Assembly: GCA_009779755.1 (NCBI GenBank)
Contig: WRDO01000004.1
Location: forward strand, 1 to 64,000
DNA from: Defluviitaleaceae bacterium
Lineage (GTDB): Bacteria > Bacillota > Clostridia > Lachnospirales > WQUN01
DNA: 64,000 bases
Reading direction: 5' to 3'
In this document: one piece after another, positions 1-7,626 of the stretch
Position numbering within the stretch: the first letter of the stretch is position 1
Layout of the letters: every line of letters starts with the position of its first letter
Made by a program: the position numbers and the translations under genes
Notes under the pieces: model-generated
What the model was told of the DNA's origin: nothing
The model's input: only the letters and a program-made list of their open reading frames with translations
Databases searched by the model: none

Positions 1-1530
1 AGAACCGCTGTTACCGCCATTTGTCGTAATCCAATATGCTGAATTTGCGGCAAAGCCATTAATTTCAGCCGGTAATATTGTGCGATTTAATGTAAATGCG
101 CCACCGGCAGTAGTTACAGCCGTCGTTTCAGCTTGGACGCCCGTTGGAGCAGTACTTGAACCGCCTGCTGCCCATCCAGCATCTCTAATCCTTGCACGTA
201 TGGTATGCCCCGGTACTGCGCCGAGCGTTCCCGTAATGGTTAAACGATAGTCTACAATGCTGGGATTCGCAGCTAAATGTGCTTTAAGGAAATCAACAGA
301 AACAGCAATCCCGCCCGAATTATTGGTGCGTTCGGTGACAGAAATTGTCTTTGGGGTTGTTGTTGTGTTAACGGCTACGTTCGTCGCCGGAGGTATGCCG
401 CTTATTGGTCTAAGCACATGATGATTCGTTCCGCCACCAACTAGTATTAAATTCGGGTCATGTTGTAAATCGTAGATTATATTACCAATGGTAGATATAT
501 TTAAAGGTTGTACCTCAATAGGTTCATCAAATACAGGTACTTCCCAAACCCGCAACCCACTAACCACAACCGTATCACCCTCGGCAACATCCTTAAATTC
601 AATCGCCAAGTCGCCGGTTGCGTGTATCCAAGTCGCGAATATGTTTTCCTCCCAGTCGAACAGCTGCCACGTTTGCCCAAGCACCCGCACCTCGCCGTCG
701 CCGGAAATAATATAAGCGTCGAAATCAACCATGTATTCGACGCCCGTTATGGGATTAAAGGTGTCCTCCCCGGTCAAGCCGGTTTGCACGACCAATGTAA
801 TGTCGGTTTTTACCGCGGCGGGGGGTGCAGGGTCGCCGTCAAGGTCGTTATCGTCATCGACGTTTTCCTCCGGATATCCGGCGTCGCCGTTACCATCCGT
901 GAGGCATACATCGTTATCTTCATCATTATCAACGACGGGATATTCGTCGTTTGCTTCATCATTATCATCAATCGGATATTCGTCGGTTATTTCATCATTA
1001 TTATCAACCGGGTATTCATCGTTTACTTCATCATTATCATCATCGTTTTCTTCCGCGGGGTATTCGTTGTTATCTTCATCGTTATCTTCCGCAGGATGAT
1101 CTTCATCAGCGTCATCGCCATCATCCGCAGGGTATTCGTCGTTATCGGCGGCGTCCTCTTCGGGAGGTTCCGTCTCATTAGATGGGGACTCCCCCCCCCC
1201 CTCCTGTACGGGGGCGGCGGTGAGGCGCAGGGTGTTGCCCGTTACGGCCATTGCCACCCCGTCGGGGTTTAAAAGCCCGACGCCGGGTATGTAGCCGGGG
1301 CCGGTTATATATTGTTCGTGTTCTCCTTGGGCCAGTCTACCGAAGTCAAGCTCCCAAACGGGTACGGGTTCCGCCCATACGGGGGGTTCGTCGTTGCCGC
1401 CCATACCGAAGCCGTAAGCGATCAGGTTAAGGGGGGCTGTGTTTAAAAACAGCGCAAACGTAAGAAAAAACGGCAAAAATTTCTTCCTAAAGAAATTTAA
1501 AGCCGCTTTCGTGAAGTTGATACCCGTCAT
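1..1530 (-). CDS. Secreted protein with acidic repeat region (3' end outside window)
   Basis: The frame is open from the ATG at 1530 to the window edge, 510 codons without a stop, so only the N-terminal part is seen. The start has a good ribosome site (AAAGGAGC) 5-6 bases upstream. Residues 1-40 form a signal peptide: basic start, then a hydrophobic run (LPFFLTFALFLN). Residues of about 125-230 are a very acidic repeat rich in N-D-E-Y-P, probably a disordered spacer. After it comes beta-rich sequence with the look of extracellular sandwich domains. A run of 11 G lies just before the acidic region. The protein is probably exported and surface-held or secreted; its function is not recognised. 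It has its own likely promoter at 1573-1601. Confidence 0.8.
   Translation of the reverse strand, partial: MTGINFTKAALNFFRKKFLPFFLTFALFLNTAPLNLIAYGFGMGGNDEPPVWAEPVPVWELDFGRLAQGEHEQYITGPGYIPGVGLLNPDGVAMAVTGNTLRLTAAPVQEGGGESPSNETEPPEEDAADNDEYPADDGDDADEDHPAEDNDEDNNEYPAEENDDDNDEVNDEYPVDNNDEITDEYPIDDNDEANDEYPVVDNDEDNDVCLTDGNGDAGYPEENVDDDNDLDGDPAPPAAVKTDITLVVQTGLTGEDTFNPITGVEYMVDFDAYIISGDGEVRVLGQTWQLFDWEENIFATWIHATGDLAIEFKDVAEGDTVVVSGLRVWEVPVFDEPIEVQPLNISTIGNIIYDLQHDPNLILVGGGTNHHVLRPISGIPPATNVAVNTTTTPKTISVTERTNNSGGIAVSVDFLKAHLAANPSIVDYRLTITGTLGAVPGHTIRARIRDAGWAAGGSSTAPTGVQAETTAVTTAGGAFTLNRTILPAEINGFAANSAYWITTNGGNSGS
835..1155 (-). repeat. Degenerate acidic tandem repeat inside the secreted protein
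   Basis: On the minus strand the codons repeat with a period of roughly 11-13 residues around the core N-D-E-Y-P-x-D/E-(D/N)-N-D-E. At least five copies of the DEYP core are visible, and the units vary in length. Such regions change length easily between strains and normally act as stalks or cation-binding spacers. Confidence 0.75.
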
Positions 1531-1572
1531 TTTTTACTGCTCCTTTCGATCCAACAAAATTTTAGTTGTATA

Positions 1573-1601
1573 AATCTAACACAATCTGATTGAACATACA
1601 A
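1573..1601 (-). promoter_or_regulatory. Candidate sigma-A promoter of the secreted-protein gene
   Basis: On the minus strand TTGTAT (1596-1601) and TAGATT (1573-1578) are separated by 17 bp. The -10 is preceded by TGT, giving an extended -10. It lies about 45 bp upstream of the ATG at 1530. Confidence 0.5.
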
Positions 1602-1738
1602 CATATTTTTTGTTCGAATAACTAAAAAATTTATGAAAAATTTTATGTCGATTCCCAAATCGGGTATAAATTAAAATCACCAACGCAATGTAAATCCGAA
1701 CCGAATTAACATGCGAATCGACTTTACCTTTTACGAAG

Positions 1739-1767
1739 TTGGCGTTCACTTTAAAAGATGCTATGAT
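1739..1767 (+). promoter_or_regulatory. Candidate sigma-A promoter of the PIN-domain gene
   Basis: TTGGCG (1739-1744), a 17 bp spacer, and TATGAT (1762-1767). It lies about 70 bp upstream of the PIN gene start. Confidence 0.5.
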
Positions 1768-1837
1768 GCACCAAAAACGATATCAAAAAACAAGGAACGC
1801 ATGAAGGCATAACGTAAACTGGGAAAGGCTGATATAA

Positions 1838-2314
1838 ATGCGTGTACCCAAAGTGTATCTTGAAACGACTATGTTTAACTATTACTTCGACAAAGAACGC
1901 GACGCCCACGCCGATACCGTAAAATTTTTTGAGGAAATCAAAGCGGGGAAATACCAAGCCTTTACTTCCGTTTATGCCACGCGGGAATTAGAACAAGCCC
2001 CGATTGGGAAACAACAAAAAATGATGGGGTTAATAAATAAGTACGGCATTACGCTCCTTGATGAATCGCATGAAGCGGAAAATCTTGCTTCACTATATCA
2101 AGAACAAGGAATACTACCCAAAAAAAATTCAACCGATGCGTGCCATATAGCAATTGCGACAATCAATGATTTAGATATGATTTTAAGCCTAAACTTTGAG
2201 CATATCGTCAGAAAAAAGACATTGGTTATGACGGGACGTATTAATGCCGATTTGGGTTACAGACCCATAGAAATTTTTTCACCGATGGAGGTGGTTGACC
2301 GTGAAAACACTTGA
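1838..2314 (+). CDS. PIN-domain protein, probable VapC-like RNase toxin
   Basis: 158 residues, the usual size for a PIN toxin. It starts with the family's beta-strand plus acidic residue (VYLETTMFNYYFD). The middle has TRELE, and the C-terminal part has S-T-D-A-C-H-I-A-I-A followed by L-S-L-N-F-E-H. The spaced acidic residues (E10, D19, E58 region, D102) fit the metal-binding set of PIN nucleases. PIN toxins cleave RNA, often tRNA or rRNA. The next gene overlaps its 3' end and is probably the antitoxin, so the order is toxin first, opposite to classical vapBC. Function is inferred from fold and context. Confidence 0.75.
   Translation: MRVPKVYLETTMFNYYFDKERDAHADTVKFFEEIKAGKYQAFTSVYATRELEQAPIGKQQKMMGLINKYGITLLDESHEAENLASLYQEQGILPKKNSTDACHIAIATINDLDMILSLNFEHIVRKKTLVMTGRINADLGYRPIEIFSPMEVVDRENT
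2287..2294 (+). promoter_or_regulatory. Ribosome site that decides the antitoxin start
   Basis: GGAGGTGG at 2287-2294 lies directly against an in-frame TTG at 2295 but six bases before the GTG at 2301, so GTG 2301 is the better start. The site is inside the 3' end of the PIN gene, which suggests coupled translation. Confidence 0.65.
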
Positions 2315-2501
2315 ACATTATATGAATGACCCAAGTATTGTTCATTTGCAAATGCCGCTCCGTGAGGTTAAGGCAATACGGTTAATGATTTACGATGAAG
2401 AAAAAGACATGACACCCGATGAATTACGGGAACGTTATCGGAAGCATAAACAAAGGTTATATGATGAATTCGGCATAACCACCGTAGCATCCGCAAGATA
2501 A
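2301..2501 (+). CDS. Small protein, probable antitoxin of the PIN protein
   Basis: 66 residues from GTG 2301, overlapping the end of the PIN gene by 14 bases. It is charged and mostly helical (DELRERYRKHKQRLYDEFG), typical of a small antitoxin that binds its toxin by a C-terminal helix. No clear DNA-binding motif was found. The assignment as antitoxin rests on size, overlap with the PIN toxin and charge. Confidence 0.6.
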   Translation: MKTLEHYMNDPSIVHLQMPLREVKAIRLMIYDEEKDMTPDELRERYRKHKQRLYDEFGITTVASAR

Positions 2502-2528
2502 AAAGGACAAGTAAATAAACACCCACAC

Positions 2529-2567
2529 AAAAAGCGGCTCATTCAGAAAATGATTGAACCGTTTTTT
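2529..2567 (+). terminator. Candidate intrinsic terminator after the PIN pair
   Basis: AAAAAGCGG...CCGTTTTTT arms enclose a TCATT/AATGA inner stem with an internal loop. A run of six T follows. The outer A/T arms would also work on the other strand. Confidence 0.45.
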
Positions 2568-2580
2568 GCAATACCATAAA

Positions 2581-2589
2581 TGTTATAAT
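2581..2589 (+). promoter_or_regulatory. Extended -10 promoter of the amidohydrolase gene
   Basis: TGTTATAAT is a perfect extended -10 (TGn plus TATAAT) 22 bp before the ATG at 2612. No good -35 is visible. Confidence 0.5.
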
Positions 2590-2611
2590 ATACCAAAAGG
2601 AGCAGCGGTAA

Positions 2612-3349
2612 ATGAAAATCGGTTTAATCATACACATACCCCATGCATCCACGTTGATACCTGTGGAGTACAAATCGGGGTTCCTGCTTTCCGACGACGC
2701 GCTCGCGCGGGAGGTTTTATGGTCCGTCGATGCCTATTGCGACGAGTTGTTTGATGCGGGTATCGGCAAGCGGGTGGTCGCCGAATATAACCGGCTCGTA
2801 TGCGATCCGGAGCGTTTCCGGGACGATGCTTTGGAGGAAAACGCAAAGAAAGGGAACGGCTTCTTTTATACGAATACCCTGCGCGGTCTGCCGCTGCGCC
2901 GCGAAGACCCCGCGCTTAAGCATAAGGTGTTGACGCAAATCTATGACAAACACCATGAAAAATTAACCCGCGCGGTGGGTGAAGCGTTGCGCGAATTTGG
3001 ACGTTGCCTGATCATTGACGGGCATTCTTTTTCCGATGACCCGTACCTTGGGGAGGACCTGCCCGATTTTTGCATCGGTACGGACGCTTGCCACACGCCG
3101 CTTGCCTTGGCGGAAACGGCGGTTGATTTCCTGCGTTCGTTCGGTTATACCGTGGAGGTTAACCGCCCCTTCTCCGGTTCGATCGTCCCCATGGCTTACT
3201 ACGGTAAAGACAAACGCGTCACGACGTTGATGATCGAAGTAAACAAACGCCTTTACCTCGAAGGCGCCACCCTTACGAAATCAAAGGATTTTGATAAAAT
3301 TAGAAAAGTTTGTATTCAAACCATAAAAACCCTAATGGAGGCGATGTAA
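2612..3349 (+). CDS. N-formylglutamate amidohydrolase family protein
   Basis: 245 residues. The N-terminus IIHIPHAS is the family signature (HutG/PF05013). Other matches are ARE...VDAYCDELF, EYNRLVCDPERF, DGHSFSD and the late GSIVP...IEVNKRLY segment. Family members are zinc hydrolases that release formate from N-formylglutamate or cut related N-acyl amino acids; it should be cytoplasmic. No histidine-degradation genes are nearby, so the true substrate is open. The ribosome site is AAAGGAG. The last base of the TAA stop is the first base of the next ATG. Confidence 0.85.
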   Translation: MKIGLIIHIPHASTLIPVEYKSGFLLSDDALAREVLWSVDAYCDELFDAGIGKRVVAEYNRLVCDPERFRDDALEENAKKGNGFFYTNTLRGLPLRREDPALKHKVLTQIYDKHHEKLTRAVGEALREFGRCLIIDGHSFSDDPYLGEDLPDFCIGTDACHTPLALAETAVDFLRSFGYTVEVNRPFSGSIVPMAYYGKDKRVTTLMIEVNKRLYLEGATLTKSKDFDKIRKVCIQTIKTLMEAM

Positions 3350-3525
3350 TGTTTTACGTACCGGGTACCGTTGACCGCACCCCGAGAGCGGCGTTCTTTG
3401 TACCCTTTAAGGACGATTATTGGCACGATGATGCATTGTTTAATGCGCTTAATATTATTGAAAGGTTGATGGAATTTGGCAAGGGAATTTGTTATGACAC
3501 CCGTATTCGATCGACTTTGGATTGA
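3349..3525 (+). CDS. Small hypothetical protein coupled to the amidohydrolase
   Basis: 58 residues. The ATG overlaps the previous stop by one base (TAATG) and has GGAGG eight bases upstream, so translation is likely coupled. The protein is rich in aromatic and acidic residues (VPFKDDYWHDDALFNALNIIERL). Its 3' end overlaps the start of the RelE-like gene by 32 bases. It might be a third member of that module. No family recognised. Confidence 0.5.
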   Translation: MFYVPGTVDRTPRAAFFVPFKDDYWHDDALFNALNIIERLMEFGKGICYDTRIRSTLD

Positions 3526-3808
3526 ACAGGGGTTAAATGATGACGATTTGCGCGAACTGCAATCAAAATTGATTGTAAATCCTTTTGTTGGCGATATAAT
3601 GAAAGAAACGGGAGGTGCAAGAAAAACCCGTTTCGCACTTTCCAATACAGGAAAAAGTGGAGGGTTGCGTATCATATATTTGGATATTGCTCATGTCCAA
3701 AAATCGTTTTTATTATTATGCTATCCCAAAAGCAAGCAAGATGATTTAACCCCCGAGCAAAAATTGAAAATTAAACGGGCGGTCGAAGCATTAAAAGGAG
3801 CGTTATAA
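3494..3808 (+). CDS. RelE/HigB-type toxin
   Basis: 104 residues from ATG 3494, which has AAGGGA upstream; an earlier TTG at 3476 is less likely. The pattern is that of RelE/HigB toxins: a helical start (FDRLW), DDLRELQ, then GARKTRF, GGLRIIYLD, FLLLCYPKSKQDDLTPEQKLKIKRAVEAL. These toxins cut mRNA on the ribosome. The small gene two bases downstream is the likely antitoxin, so again the toxin comes first, as in higBA. Confidence 0.75.
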   Translation: MTPVFDRLWIEQGLNDDDLRELQSKLIVNPFVGDIMKETGGARKTRFALSNTGKSGGLRIIYLDIAHVQKSFLLLCYPKSKQDDLTPEQKLKIKRAVEALKGAL

Positions 3809-3809
3809 A

Positions 3810-4022
3810 ATGGACGATCATTTATTTAACGATTTAATCCAATCACTTGATGAAGCGTTGGCGTATACGCAAGGCGATGAAACAAAGGGGCGTTCCCAAT
3901 ATATTTCCTTGTCCGACGCGGAGTTGGAAAAACGCCGTTTATTATGGCAAAAAATTGACGGGCTTTCCGACTCCCGTATTAAAATGGTTGAAAGATATGT
4001 AGATGAATTGCTTCATGCTTGA
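3810..4022 (+). CDS. Probable antitoxin of the RelE/HigB-type toxin
   Basis: 70 residues starting one base after the toxin stop, with the ribosome site AAGGAG inside the toxin gene. It begins MDDHLFNDLIQSLDEAL and contains G-D-E, which resembles the N-terminal part of HigA-like antitoxins, but the usual helix-turn-helix that follows is not obvious. The 3' end overlaps the convergent helicase gene by 10 bases. Confidence 0.6.
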   Translation: MDDHLFNDLIQSLDEALAYTQGDETKGRSQYISLSDAELEKRRLLWQKIDGLSDSRIKMVERYVDELLHA

Positions 4023-6325
4023 TAATGCACGTTCTTCCAATGTACCGGGAACATATCCCGGTACTTTTTTGTGTTGAAGCGGCTGTCGATGAGCAGGACG
4101 ATGCCTTCGTCCTCTTCGGTGCGGATCACGCGGCCCGCGGCTTGCAGGACCTTGTTCATGCCGGGGTACACATAAGCGTAGTCGTAGCCTTGGCCGTTTT
4201 TCTCGTTGTAATAATCGCGGATTTGGTCGGTGCGATGGGTGATCATGGGGATACCCACGCTTACGATGATCGACCCGATCAGTCGGTCGCCCTTCAGGTC
4301 GATCCCTTCGGAAAACACGCCGCCCAATACGGTGAAGCCGACGAGGGTTTCCTCGTTATCGGCGTCGAATTGCTCCAGAAAGTCCTCACGGTCGTCCTCG
4401 GCCATGTTGCACTGCTGCACCAAGGTTTGGATATCGGGGTATTTATCATAAAATTTTAGGAACACTTCATTTAAATAGGCATAAGACGGGAAGAAGGCGA
4501 AATAATTACCCTTCCTTTTGCTGACGGTGGCGTAGATCGCGTCGGCGATGGGCTCGTAGCTGCGTTCGCGGTCGATGTATTTGGTGGAGATACCGCCGTG
4601 TACGGTGATGCGTTGCTTGGCGGGGTCGAAGGGCGACGGCAGGGATATGATGGGGTCTTCTTCGTTGCCGCCCAATATTTCGCGGTAATAACGCAGCGGG
4701 GTAAGCGTGGCGGAAAATAAAACGGAGGAAATTCCGAACGCCAGCCGCTCCGTGATGATGGCGGACGGGTCAAGGCAAAAAAGCGTTAAAATGACGTCTT
4801 TGTCCGCGACCTCAACCAACGTCGTAAAGCGTGCGTCATATAATTCCGATACGCCCAGGAACGCGTCCAGCTCAAAGTATAAGTCGAACAAGCCGCCGTA
4901 GATTTCGCCCGCTTCGTGCGTATTATTCTTATGCGCAGCCAGCCATTCCCCTATGGCGAGGCGGAGTGTGGTGAGCAGGGCCTTCAACACCATATCCTGC
5001 TCGCGGATGGCGCGGTTCTTTTCGTTTTCCTCCCGCAAGTCTTTCAGGTACGCGTCGATTTGTTTTAGTTCCCTGCGCACGTCGGAGGTGAGCGCGTCCC
5101 GCCCGCGTATTTGCCTGCGGATGCGGCTGATAATATTTTTACTCAACGTCGCCGTATACATATCGCGTACGCGGTCTGCCAAATTATGCGCTTCATCTAT
5201 AAGAAAGACGTACGCCCGCTCTTCGTTCTCCCGGTTAAAAAACCGCCGCAGGTACGCGCCGGGGTCGAACACATGGTTGTAATCGCCGATGACGAGGTCC
5301 GACCACAGGGACACATCGAGCGCGTATTCGTGCGGGCATACGCCGTGTTTCTGCGCGTATCGCTTGACTTCGTCGGGCGTGACCAAATCCTCGGCGTTGA
5401 TAAGCTCCCACAGGGCGTCGTTGACGCGGTCGTAATGGCCGCGCGCGTTGGCGCAAGCGTCGGGTGTGCAGTTGCGCTCGCTGTTGGGGCATATTTTTTC
5501 CTTCGCGCGGAGGGTGACCGACTTAAAACGCAGCCCCTTATCCGCCATGAGTTTGACCGCGTCCTGCGCGACGGTTCGGGTGACGGTCTTGGCGGTCAGG
5601 TAGAATATTTTTTCCGCGTGGCCTTCCCCCATCGCCTTAACCGTGGGGAACAAAGCCGAAAGCGTTTTACCGATGCCCGTGGGTGCGGCCGCGTACAGCT
5701 TCTTTTGCGCCAATATCGTGCGGTACGCCGCCACGGCGAATTCGCGCTGGCCCTTGCGGTAGGTTACAAACGGGAACGCCGCTTCCCTGATCGACGCGTT
5801 CCTCATTTCCAACCAATCAAGCTCAAATTTCAACCACACGCCGTACCGCCGAAGCAGGTCATGAAAAAAAGCATCCAATTCGGTTACGGAAAACCGCCAT
5901 TGATGCCTCCTGATTTCTTCGCTTTCCAGTTGGTAATACGTCAGTTGCACCGTCATATATTCCGGTTTTTCGCAAAGGGTTTGCGCATACATGTGTGCGT
6001 AGCATTTCGCTTGCCCCAAGTGCAACGTGTGCTGCTTGAAGATATAATCAAGCGGCAAGGTCGTCGTTTTGATTTCGTCGACCGTGATTTCGCCGTCACG
6101 GGTGATCACGCCATCGGCGCGCCCTTGTATGGTGACGGGAATGTCCGCGATCATAACTTCCAATTTGAGCGGGACTTCCCTTACATACCCCTCCCCCGCC
6201 GCCCGCTGGAGCTTACGGTGCGCGGCGGAGCCTTTGTACATGGCCGAAGCGTCGTTGAAGCGGCTGTCGATGTCACCGCATCGCAGAATCAAATCGACTA
6301 TCTTGTGTACAGAGCGCTTAACCAT
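4013..6325 (-). CDS. PD-(D/E)XK nuclease fused to XPD/DinG-type helicase
   Basis: 770 residues. The first ~165 form a RecB/Cas4-like nuclease: GRADG (D71), VDEIK (E84, K86) and H102/Q105 in a QAKCYAH segment. Then comes a superfamily 2 helicase: APTGIGKT (Walker A, ~214-221), a cysteine group in KICPNSERNCTPDAC and GVCPHE that fits a 4Fe-4S cluster, LIDEAHNL (DEAH box), VLFSATLTP and the late AAGRVIRTEED motif. Such proteins unwind DNA 5'-3' and act in repair. It overlaps the upstream gene by 28 bases in the same operon. The last codons contain the terminator of the opposite transcript. Confidence 0.88.
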   Translation of the reverse strand: MVKRSVHKIVDLILRCGDIDSRFNDASAMYKGSAAHRKLQRAAGEGYVREVPLKLEVMIADIPVTIQGRADGVITRDGEITVDEIKTTTLPLDYIFKQHTLHLGQAKCYAHMYAQTLCEKPEYMTVQLTYYQLESEEIRRHQWRFSVTELDAFFHDLLRRYGVWLKFELDWLEMRNASIREAAFPFVTYRKGQREFAVAAYRTILAQKKLYAAAPTGIGKTLSALFPTVKAMGEGHAEKIFYLTAKTVTRTVAQDAVKLMADKGLRFKSVTLRAKEKICPNSERNCTPDACANARGHYDRVNDALWELINAEDLVTPDEVKRYAQKHGVCPHEYALDVSLWSDLVIGDYNHVFDPGAYLRRFFNRENEERAYVFLIDEAHNLADRVRDMYTATLSKNIISRIRRQIRGRDALTSDVRRELKQIDAYLKDLREENEKNRAIREQDMVLKALLTTLRLAIGEWLAAHKNNTHEAGEIYGGLFDLYFELDAFLGVSELYDARFTTLVEVADKDVILTLFCLDPSAIITERLAFGISSVLFSATLTPLRYYREILGGNEEDPIISLPSPFDPAKQRITVHGGISTKYIDRERSYEPIADAIYATVSKRKGNYFAFFPSYAYLNEVFLKFYDKYPDIQTLVQQCNMAEDDREDFLEQFDADNEETLVGFTVLGGVFSEGIDLKGDRLIGSIIVSVGIPMITHRTDQIRDYYNEKNGQGYDYAYVYPGMNKVLQAAGRVIRTEEDEGIVLLIDSRFNTKKYRDMFPVHWKNVHYQA
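4042..4070 (+). terminator. Intrinsic terminator inside the convergent helicase gene
   Basis: GTACCGGGA, a 5-base loop, TCCCGGTAC, then six T. The stem is a perfect 9 bp. It ends the rightward toxin-antitoxin transcript although it lies within the last codons of the leftward helicase gene. Confidence 0.9.
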
Positions 6326-6855
6326 CTAACGGTTTCGTCCACGGCATATTTCATAACATTAAACAGGTATTCGTCGCTTCCTTTAAATATAACGTGCGCC
6401 GATTTCGTCCCCGCATTTTCGCGCCGCACGATTTCGCTTTTCTTTAACTTCAACGTTTCCAGCGATACCTTTTCCCCCGTACCTTGCAGGTACAGCGTGG
6501 GGATAAACGTATCCGTGTTCGGGTCCCTGCCGTGCGGCACGGTCACCACCGAAAACGCCAAGCCGTCCTCAAAGATATCGCTTGCATATACGGGTTCGCC
6601 CAACGAAAAAATACCGACCCTATCCGGATCGGTAAAATACCGCGGCTTTACCCATGCGGCCATTTCCGCCGGGTTCCCTTCGTGGAAAACCACAAAGCCT
6701 ATGTTTTGCTTATTGACCGCCACGCGCAACGCTTCCTCCACCCGCTTCGGCCAATGGCTTTCGCCCCGACCGTATGTGCTGACGATGATGGGGAGGCTTT
6801 CGGATTTTTTGTGCGGGAGGTAGACCGTACCCTTATTAAAATGGAAGTAATACAT
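6298..6855 (-). CDS. Hypothetical protein between regulator and helicase
   Basis: 185 residues from ATG 6855; no clear ribosome site, and the open frame runs further upstream to 6990, overlapping the regulator gene. ATG 6855 is chosen because it follows the regulator stop by 23 bases. The protein looks globular and mixed alpha/beta (VYLPHKKSESLPIIVSTYGR; GFVVFHEGNPAEMAAWVKPR). I recognise no family. Its position between a Mor-type regulator and a repair helicase suggests a DNA-related or stress role, which is inference only. Confidence 0.7.
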   Translation of the reverse strand: MYYFHFNKGTVYLPHKKSESLPIIVSTYGRGESHWPKRVEEALRVAVNKQNIGFVVFHEGNPAEMAAWVKPRYFTDPDRVGIFSLGEPVYASDIFEDGLAFSVVTVPHGRDPNTDTFIPTLYLQGTGEKVSLETLKLKKSEIVRRENAGTKSAHVIFKGSDEYLFNVMKYAVDETVRWLSALYTR

Positions 6856-6878
6856 GGGTACATTGTTGCAACACGCCG

Positions 6879-7157
6879 TTATTTTGTCAACATACGGCGC
6901 AAATGACGTTCGCTGATGCCGTACTTCCTTGTGAGGGTACGGTAATCGGAACCCTTTTCGTACTCCTTTGCCGCTTCCTTTGCCAAACATTGTATAAATA
7001 CCGTACGTTTTTGCGGTATGTAGACCGTGGTCCCGCCCAATGCGTCAATGATGTTGCATACCGCGTCGTAGCCGTATTGCTCCATGATTGTGTCAAAGGG
7101 TTCGGGGATGAGTGACGGATGGAGCATCGCGGCTTTGCGCAAAGTGGAATCTTTCAT
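6879..7157 (-). CDS. Mor-family helix-turn-helix regulator
   Basis: 92 residues from ATG 7157, which has AAAGGAGG six bases upstream; an upstream in-frame start at 7211 would lie inside the promoter. The segment IIDALGGTTVYIPQK followed by EYEKGSDYRTLTRKYGISERHLRRML is the Mor/C activator pattern: dimerisation strand, then a helix-turn-helix. It heads a three-gene leftward operon and may control it. Such small Mor-like genes are common in Clostridia and need not be phage-borne. Confidence 0.8.
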   Translation of the reverse strand: MKDSTLRKAAMLHPSLIPEPFDTIMEQYGYDAVCNIIDALGGTTVYIPQKRTVFIQCLAKEAAKEYEKGSDYRTLTRKYGISERHLRRMLTK

Positions 7158-7200
7158 GGCGGACAACCTCCTTTGAATAGAACATATAAACGCTTTGCAC

Positions 7201-7229
7201 ATTATATTCATTACGTGTATTCATGTCAA
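7201..7229 (-). promoter_or_regulatory. Consensus sigma-A promoter of the Mor-helicase operon
   Basis: On the minus strand TTGACA (7224-7229), exactly 17 bp, TATAAT (7201-7206). Both boxes are perfect. Start of transcription is expected near 7194. Confidence 0.9.
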
Positions 7230-7258
7230 CATTTATCGCTCGAACATATGCCCATTAT

Positions 7259-7287
7259 TTGACAGTCTCACGGCCTGCACTTAAAAT
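7259..7287 (+). promoter_or_regulatory. Sigma-A promoter of the HPr-like gene
   Basis: TTGACA (7259-7264), 17 bp, TAAAAT (7282-7287). It is back to back with the leftward promoter at 7201-7229. Confidence 0.85.
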
Positions 7288-7327
7288 GAAGGGAGCGACT
7301 TTCATCGCGTATAAAGGAGGGATTCGT

Positions 7328-7558
7328 ATGCAGTCGATCAACGTCCTGTTGGACACCGTGGAAAAGGTTAAAAACTTGGTGGCCATCCTCTCACCCATAG
7401 AAGGGGAATTTGACCTCGTATCGGACCGTTATGTTGTGGACGCAAAGTCAATCATGGGAATATTCAGCCTTAACATCTCCAAGCCCTTACGATTGGATAT
7501 CCACGACGAAGCCGCAGCGCAAAAGGTCTTGCCGCTGCTGGAGGAATACAAAGCGTAA
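7328..7558 (+). CDS. HPr-like protein lacking the active-site histidine
   Basis: 76 residues from ATG 7328, with AAAGGAGG upstream. The middle matches HPr well (RYVVDAKSIMGIFSLNIS, the region of the Ser46 regulatory helix). The N-terminal segment that normally holds His15 (GLHARPA) is replaced by VEKVKNLVAILSP. So it cannot carry phosphate from PTS enzyme I in the usual way. Histidine-less HPr paralogues of this kind are frequent in Clostridia; their role is unknown. Terminator follows 13 bases later. Confidence 0.8.
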   Translation: MQSINVLLDTVEKVKNLVAILSPIEGEFDLVSDRYVVDAKSIMGIFSLNISKPLRLDIHDEAAAQKVLPLLEEYKA

Positions 7559-7570
7559 GAAGCAACGCGG

Positions 7571-7594
7571 GATGGGGGAACCCATCCTTTTTTT
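7571..7594 (+). terminator. Intrinsic terminator after the HPr-like gene
   Basis: GATGGG, loop GGAA, CCCATC, then C and seven T. Confidence 0.88.
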
Positions 7595-7626
7595 ACGTAT
7601 TATGATCATTGGAGGTAGTAACGAAA

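Larger units (their letters stand above)
1531..1837. other. AT-rich divergent intergenic region
   Basis: Three hundred bases between divergent genes. It holds the leftward promoter at 1573-1601 and a rightward promoter at 1739-1767. No further gene or RNA was seen. Confidence 0.6.

Noticed and set aside
508-1272. 254-codon plus-strand frame with I/V/F-rich repeats
   Set aside because: Complement of the acidic repeat of the secreted protein; the minus strand has the signal peptide and ribosome site.
5111-6823. 570-codon open frame on the plus strand
   Set aside because: It is antisense to the nuclease-helicase and the gene before it, whose motifs are clear; the frame has no domain or ribosome site.
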